From: Clostridiales bacterium UBA3680
GTDB lineage: Bacteria > Bacillota > Clostridia > Lachnospirales > CAG-274
NCBI GenBank assembly: GCA_002372875.1
Contig: DFJD01000107.1
Coordinates: forward strand, 7,094 to 15,878
Direction of reading: 5' to 3'
DNA: 8,785 nucleotides
A program made the position numbers and the translations under genes. Positions 5,457 through 8,785 of this stretch are shown one piece after another. How positions within the stretch are numbered: the first letter of the stretch is position 1; each line of letters begins with the position of its first letter. The notes beneath the pieces are model-generated. The model made no database searches and was not told the origin of the DNA. It worked only from the letters and a program-made list of their open reading frames with translations.

Positions 5457-6473
5457 ATGAACAAGAAATTAGCGAGTACTATTAAGCTTGCTGCGGTTGC
5501 GTGTCTTACTTTGAGCATGAACACATTTGCCGAGGCTGAGCAGGGTACAAACAGCATTCGCGTAATTCTTGACGGAAAGACAAACTATTATCAGACAACA
5601 GACGGAACAACAGTTAGAGAGTTTCTTGCGGATAACAATATTTCCGTAAAGAAAGATACCAAAGTAAGCAAGGATCTTAACCAGAGCATTAATGACAATA
5701 TGCTCATCGAGATCACAAATCCCACAAATGTACTTGTTAAAATAGATAACGGTACAAGAAAGACTGTTTCCACAAATGCCAAAACGGTGGGAGCATTCAT
5801 AGATGAGCTTGAACAAAACAGCGGCATTACCTACAAGGTTGAAAATGCCAATGAAAAAGACGAGCTTAAAAACGGAAAGACCTATATGCTTACGACCACA
5901 AAATCCATAGTGTCATCAAAGCTTGAAGACCTTCCCTATGATACCACAAAGATGGAATCTCCCGACCTTTACATCGGCGAAACAAAGGTTAAACAGGTTG
6001 GCGTTATAGGAGTTAAGAAGGTTGTAACAACCACCACATATATAGGTAATGTTCAGCAGGGCACAAAGACAAGAGAAGAAATTGTTATAGAGCCTGTTCC
6101 CGAGATCATTGCAGTTGGCACAAAGGCTAAAGAAGAAGCACAGGGAGGAATTATTCCCGAGCTCAATGCCAGCTATTCAAGAGTTATCACACTTGATGCA
6201 ACGGCTTATTGCCCTTGCTCACAGTGCTGCGGTTCTTGGGCAAACGGTTATACCGCCAGCGGAATAAAGGCAGGTTACGGTGTTGCCGCTGTTGATACAA
6301 GAGTTATTCCTTTGGGAACAAAGCTTTATGTTGAAGGCTACGGCTATTGCATAGCGGCTGATACGGGTGGAGCTATAAAGGGCAGCAGAATAGACCTTTG
6401 CTATAACACTCATTCTCAGGCACTTGCAAGTGGTTTTGGTCATAAGAATGTAAAGGTTTATATACTTAACTGA
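5457..6473 (+). CDS. Secreted YabE-like cell-wall protein with DUF348/G5-like regions and a C-terminal 3D domain
   Basis: The 338-residue product has a signal peptide of about 26 residues ending near AEA. Next come two DUF348-like repeats (about 32-86 and 88-145), a G5-like region (about 146-222) and a 3D domain (about 243-338). The 3D domain starts with DATAYCPCSQCCG and shows the three name-giving aspartates: D280 (AAVD), D302 (AADTGGAIKG) and D313 (RIDL). The 3D domain is the catalytic double-psi barrel related to MltA lytic transglycosylases, and G5/DUF348 modules bind cell wall. The protein therefore probably trims peptidoglycan during growth or resuscitation, like YabE/RpfB-type proteins. 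Four cysteines in YCPCSQCC (252, 254, 257, 258) are notable for an exported protein. AGGAGGA lies 6 nt before this ATG. An in-frame ATG at 5421 would add 12 residues before the signal peptide. It stands alone between promoter and terminator. Confidence 0.88.
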   Translation: MNKKLASTIKLAAVACLTLSMNTFAEAEQGTNSIRVILDGKTNYYQTTDGTTVREFLADNNISVKKDTKVSKDLNQSINDNMLIEITNPTNVLVKIDNGTRKTVSTNAKTVGAFIDELEQNSGITYKVENANEKDELKNGKTYMLTTTKSIVSSKLEDLPYDTTKMESPDLYIGETKVKQVGVIGVKKVVTTTTYIGNVQQGTKTREEIVIEPVPEIIAVGTKAKEEAQGGIIPELNASYSRVITLDATAYCPCSQCCGSWANGYTASGIKAGYGVAAVDTRVIPLGTKLYVEGYGYCIAADTGGAIKGSRIDLCYNTHSQALASGFGHKNVKVYILN

Positions 6474-6481
6474 CATAAGAG

Positions 6482-6510
6482 AGTCATCGCTACGGCGATG
6501 GCTTTTTTTT
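6482..6510 (+). terminator. Intrinsic terminator of the 3D-domain gene
   Basis: A 9-bp stem pairs 6482-6490 (AGTCATCGC) with 6495-6503 (GCGATGGCT), with one G-U pair, capped by a very stable UACG tetraloop and followed by eight T's (6503-6510). It begins 8 bp after the stop codon. Confidence 0.93.
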
Positions 6511-6728
6511 ATGCAAAAACTTAAAAAATAATCATTGTTATTGTTAAAAAAATAATCATTATCATTGTTTAAATACAATTATAGTAAAGTGCATTTACAT
6601 TAAAAAAAGACTATAAAAAGCATAAAGAACCGCTAAACAAGCGGCTGCTTGGCTTTGGATATATTTAACAAAAGAACCCTCCTTAAATTGTAATAAATAT
6701 AGAAAAAATAAATATTGAAAAAATTAAC
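6511..6728. other. AT-rich gene-free spacer
   Basis: This is the upstream part of a 389-bp gap (6474-6862). It holds the imperfect direct repeat at 6521-6572. It also holds a small hairpin CCGCT/AGCGG (6630-6634 with 6640-6644) preceded on the minus strand by an AAGGAGGG sequence (6677-6684) and a 12-codon open frame starting at a TTG (6671). There is no protein-like long frame on either strand. Confidence 0.4.
6521..6572 (+). repeat. Imperfect AT-rich direct repeat
   Basis: A unit of the form TTAAAAAATAATCATTGTTA begins at 6521 and returns at 6544 with one extra A and small changes, giving two copies with a period of about 23 bp. A further ATCATTGTT echo follows at 6561-6569. It lies between a terminator and the next promoter. 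It may be a regulator-binding or UP-element-like region or simply AT-rich drift. Confidence 0.5.
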
Positions 6729-6757
6729 TTTACTTTTTTCTTTTGTTGAAATATAAT
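6729..6757 (+). promoter_or_regulatory. Promoter of the pectate lyase gene
   Basis: TTTACT (6729-6734) and a perfect TATAAT (6752-6757) are separated by 17 bp in AT-rich DNA. Transcription would start near 6764, just before the first structured element of the leader, giving a leader of about 100 nt. Confidence 0.62.
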
Positions 6758-6767
6758 CATTTCCGTT

Positions 6768-6841
6768 GGCGGCGATTTACAGAAATGGTAAAATTGCCGA
6801 TATATCTGCCGAGGGAGTGCCCCCGAGGCGGTTGCTTTTTT
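6768..6841 (+). promoter_or_regulatory. Leader RNA with putative transcription attenuator before the pectate lyase gene
   Basis: Hairpin 1 pairs GGCGATTTAC (6771-6780) with 6788-6798 (one bulged A, one G-U). Hairpin 2 pairs CTGCC (6806-6810) with GGCGG (6827-6831, one G-U). It continues as GGG/CCC (6813-6815 with 6822-6824) across facing GA and GA dinucleotides. It is followed by T6 (6836-6841), so it looks like an intrinsic terminator placed before the ribosome site. The 5'-most GGCGG (6768-6772) is identical to the terminator's 3' arm. It could pair with CTGCC instead, dissolving the terminator while disrupting hairpin 1. This layout fits a riboswitch or protein-controlled attenuator. I match it to no known family. 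Confidence 0.5.
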
Positions 6842-6862
6842 ATAAAGAGGAGGATTTTTAAA

Positions 6863-8785
6863 ATGAAACACTTTTTCAGAAAGGCACTTGGTTTGTTCAC
6901 GGCAACGAGTGTTGCACTATCGGGAGCGGCGGCTTATGTTACAACGGTTGCTCCTTCCATGGCGGTTATGGCAGCTTCAGGCTTGATAAGCGATTATTCG
7001 GGTGTAAATGAAGGTGCTTACGTTGAGTGGGCAGATTCTTCCGCGTATGCGGGCTTCAATGTATACGTGTCTTCGGGTTCGGGTTGGACAAAGCTTGATG
7101 ACGCCCTTATAAGAAGATATTCCGGCTATTGGCGTGCAGATGCTGTGGGTCTTAAGCCCGGAACATACACAATGAAGGTAGTGCCTTACAATAGCAGCGG
7201 CGCAGAGGTTACCTCCGATGCGGCAACGACAGGCTCTTTATATGTAAGTGCTTATGACAGAGCCGGTTTTGCTTTCTCTTCATCCTCTACATACGGCGGA
7301 GCAGGTGCATACAACAAAGACGGTTCCTTGAAAGACGGCGCGTTGGTTGTTTATGTAACTCCCGAAAATGCAAAGACGGTAACGGCAGACCTTGTATCTT
7401 CAAGCAAGGGTTCTACCACAACTTATACAGGTTTTCAGAATATTATTTACGGACTTCAAAAAGGCTATGAAACAAGACCTATAGATATTCGTATCGTAGG
7501 TATGGTCAAGGCGGCCGATATGGATTCCTTCGGTTCATCTTCCGAAGGTCTTCAGATAAAGGGTAAGGCCGCATATTCAAACATGAATCTCACAATTGAG
7601 GGTATAGGTGAGGATTCGGGTATTCACGGCTTTGGTATGCTTATCAGAAATTCGGGAAATGTGGAGCTTAGAAACTTTGCGGTCATGAATTGTCTTGATG
7701 ATTCCGTATCCCTTGATACAAACAACTGTAATGTGTGGGTTCACAATCTCGATCTTTTCTACGGACAGACAGGTAGTGACTCAGACCAAGCAAAAGGAGA
7801 CGGAACGGTTGATATAAAGGCTGATTCCACCTATGTTACGGTTTCCTACAATCACTTCTTTGATAACGGAAAATCTTCCCTTTGCGGTATGAAATCCGAG
7901 TCGGAGAACAGCTACATTACATATCATCATAACTGGTTTGACCACTCCGATTCAAGACATCCCCGTATCAGAACAATGTCTGTACATCTGTACAACAACT
8001 ATTTTGACGGAAACTCGAAGTACGGTGTTGGTGTAACAATGGGTTCATCCGCTTTTGTTGAGAGCAACTACTTTAGAGACGTTAAATATCCTATGATGAG
8101 TTCCGGACAGGGCTCCGATGCAATAGGTGACGGAACATTCTCCGGCGAGAACGGCGGAATGATAAAGGCCTACAACAATAAGATCGTTACAGGTTCAAAT
8201 TCAAAGACCTTCTATACACAGGATTCTCCCGCTTCCACAGGTTATGATGCCTATGCGGTATCTTCAAGAACAACAAAGGTGCCTTCAAGTGCTGTAGCGG
8301 TTAAGGGTGGTTCCGATTATAACAATTTCGATACATCTCTTGATTTAAATGTATCTACATCCGATATTACATCTGTTGACAGTGTACCGTCGGTGGTTAA
8401 GTCGGGTGCGGGCCGTATTAACGGAGGAGACTTCAAGTGGACATTCTCCGACAGTGATGATGCGGATTACGGTGTTAATTCCTCATTAAAGAGTGCCCTT
8501 ACAAATTACTCTTCTCCTATTGTATCCTTTGGCGGAGCAAGAGCAGGCGGTGCAACTCAGACAACAACAAAGAAAGAAACCACGACCACAACAACCACAA
8601 AGAAGGTTGAAACAACTACAGAAACCACAACAACTACAACAACAAAGAAGGAAACCACAACAACCACAACCACAAAGAAGGTTGAAACAACTACTCAGGC
8701 TACAACAGCAGCACAGAGCAGCGGCGGTTCTTCTTCATCCGCAACAGGTACAAACTATGTAACAACAAGCGGCTCAAGTGTAACA
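6863..8785 (+). CDS. Secreted family 1 pectate lyase with Thr-rich linker (3' end outside window)
   Basis: The frame is open for 641 codons to the window end, with no stop. A signal peptide (about 1-38, ending near VMAAS) leads to a beta-rich, possibly fibronectin-III-like region (about 40-130). A parallel beta-helix pectate lyase domain follows (about 155-550). Family PL1 marks are WVHNLDLFYG (292-301), DGTVDIKADS (313-322, acidic residues at the calcium site), VTVSYNHF (325-332), YHHNWF (354-359), the RHPRIR block (365-370, holding the expected catalytic arginine) and HLYNNYFDG (375-383). It should cleave polygalacturonate by beta-elimination outside the cell. Residues 566-616 form a Thr/Lys/Glu linker, followed by a Ser/Gly stretch, so a further module such as a binding domain or dockerin is likely beyond the window. 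AGGAGG (6848-6853) lies 9 nt before the ATG, and expression probably depends on the leader at 6768-6841. Confidence 0.87.
   Translation, partial: MKHFFRKALGLFTATSVALSGAAAYVTTVAPSMAVMAASGLISDYSGVNEGAYVEWADSSAYAGFNVYVSSGSGWTKLDDALIRRYSGYWRADAVGLKPGTYTMKVVPYNSSGAEVTSDAATTGSLYVSAYDRAGFAFSSSSTYGGAGAYNKDGSLKDGALVVYVTPENAKTVTADLVSSSKGSTTTYTGFQNIIYGLQKGYETRPIDIRIVGMVKAADMDSFGSSSEGLQIKGKAAYSNMNLTIEGIGEDSGIHGFGMLIRNSGNVELRNFAVMNCLDDSVSLDTNNCNVWVHNLDLFYGQTGSDSDQAKGDGTVDIKADSTYVTVSYNHFFDNGKSSLCGMKSESENSYITYHHNWFDHSDSRHPRIRTMSVHLYNNYFDGNSKYGVGVTMGSSAFVESNYFRDVKYPMMSSGQGSDAIGDGTFSGENGGMIKAYNNKIVTGSNSKTFYTQDSPASTGYDAYAVSSRTTKVPSSAVAVKGGSDYNNFDTSLDLNVSTSDITSVDSVPSVVKSGAGRINGGDFKWTFSDSDDADYGVNSSLKSALTNYSSPIVSFGGARAGGATQTTTKKETTTTTTTKKVETTTETTTTTTTKKETTTTTTTKKVETTTQATTAAQSSGGSSSSATGTNYVTTSGSSVT
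8561..8710 (+). repeat. 75-bp tandem repeat encoding the Thr-rich linker
   Basis: Two copies of a 25-residue unit (TTTKKE, T7, KKVETTT, then a variable end) lie head to tail at residues 567-591 and 592-616, that is 8561-8635 and 8636-8710. The DNA copies are close but not identical (for example aagaaagaaacc against aagaaggaaacc). Such linkers between catalytic and binding modules are typical of extracellular plant-cell-wall enzymes and are prone to length change by recombination. Confidence 0.85.

Noticed and set aside
8561..8710. CRISPR-like or intergenic repeat array
   Set aside because: The 75-bp repeats are in frame, encode a Thr-rich linker and have no spacers.
8493..8762. Gln/Pro/Leu-rich open frame of 89 codons in the linker region
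   Set aside because: It is an out-of-frame reading of the Thr-codon repeats of the pectate lyase linker, whose own frame is continuous from 6863.

Overview
The window looks like chromosome of an anaerobic, low-to-mid-GC Clostridia member, most likely a plant-fibre degrader of the Ruminococcaceae/Oscillospiraceae or Lachnospiraceae type. This is inferred from gene content: a ferredoxin-dependent transhydrogenase (NfnAB), a Gram-positive-style 3D-domain cell-wall protein, strong AGGAGG ribosome sites, and a secreted pectate lyase with a Thr-rich linker of the kind seen in Ruminococcus enzymes. No sequence search was possible.

Left part (46-3054, minus strand): a compact operon in the order nfnA, nfnB, a DUF1292 gene and an RseC-family membrane protein gene, with gaps of 2-8 bp. 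NfnA and NfnB together should form the flavin-bifurcating NADH-dependent reduced ferredoxin:NADP+ oxidoreductase. The RseC-like protein adds a membrane thiol/redox protein to the same transcript. A 12-of-14 match to the Rex operator lies between the likely promoter and the nfnA ribosome site, suggesting control by the NADH/NAD+ ratio. A GC-rich hairpin lies just past the last gene, at the window edge.

Middle part (3209-5089, plus strand, divergent from the nfn operon): a membrane-anchored protein with two C-terminal PEGA-type repeats overlaps a small DUF1232 (YkvA-like) membrane protein by 8 bp. The pair ends at a strong intrinsic terminator. Phased 10-bp TATAA repeats lie at the start of the transcript.

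Next (5296-6510, plus): a single-gene unit with a good promoter, a structured 5' leader and a secreted protein with a signal peptide, DUF348-like repeats, a G5-like region and a C-terminal 3D domain with its three aspartates. It is probably a peptidoglycan-active enzyme. It closes with a UACG-loop terminator.

Right part (6729-8785, plus): a promoter, a leader RNA that appears to contain a terminator/anti-terminator switch, and a long open frame running off the window end. The frame encodes an exported family 1 pectate lyase with an N-terminal beta-sandwich-like region and a Thr/Lys/Glu linker made of two 25-residue repeats, so a further module is expected beyond the window.

Most genes belong to known families. 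The least explained elements are the two structured leaders (5380-5432 and 6768-6841) and the possible Rex site. I found no tRNA, rRNA, CRISPR array or complete mobile element.
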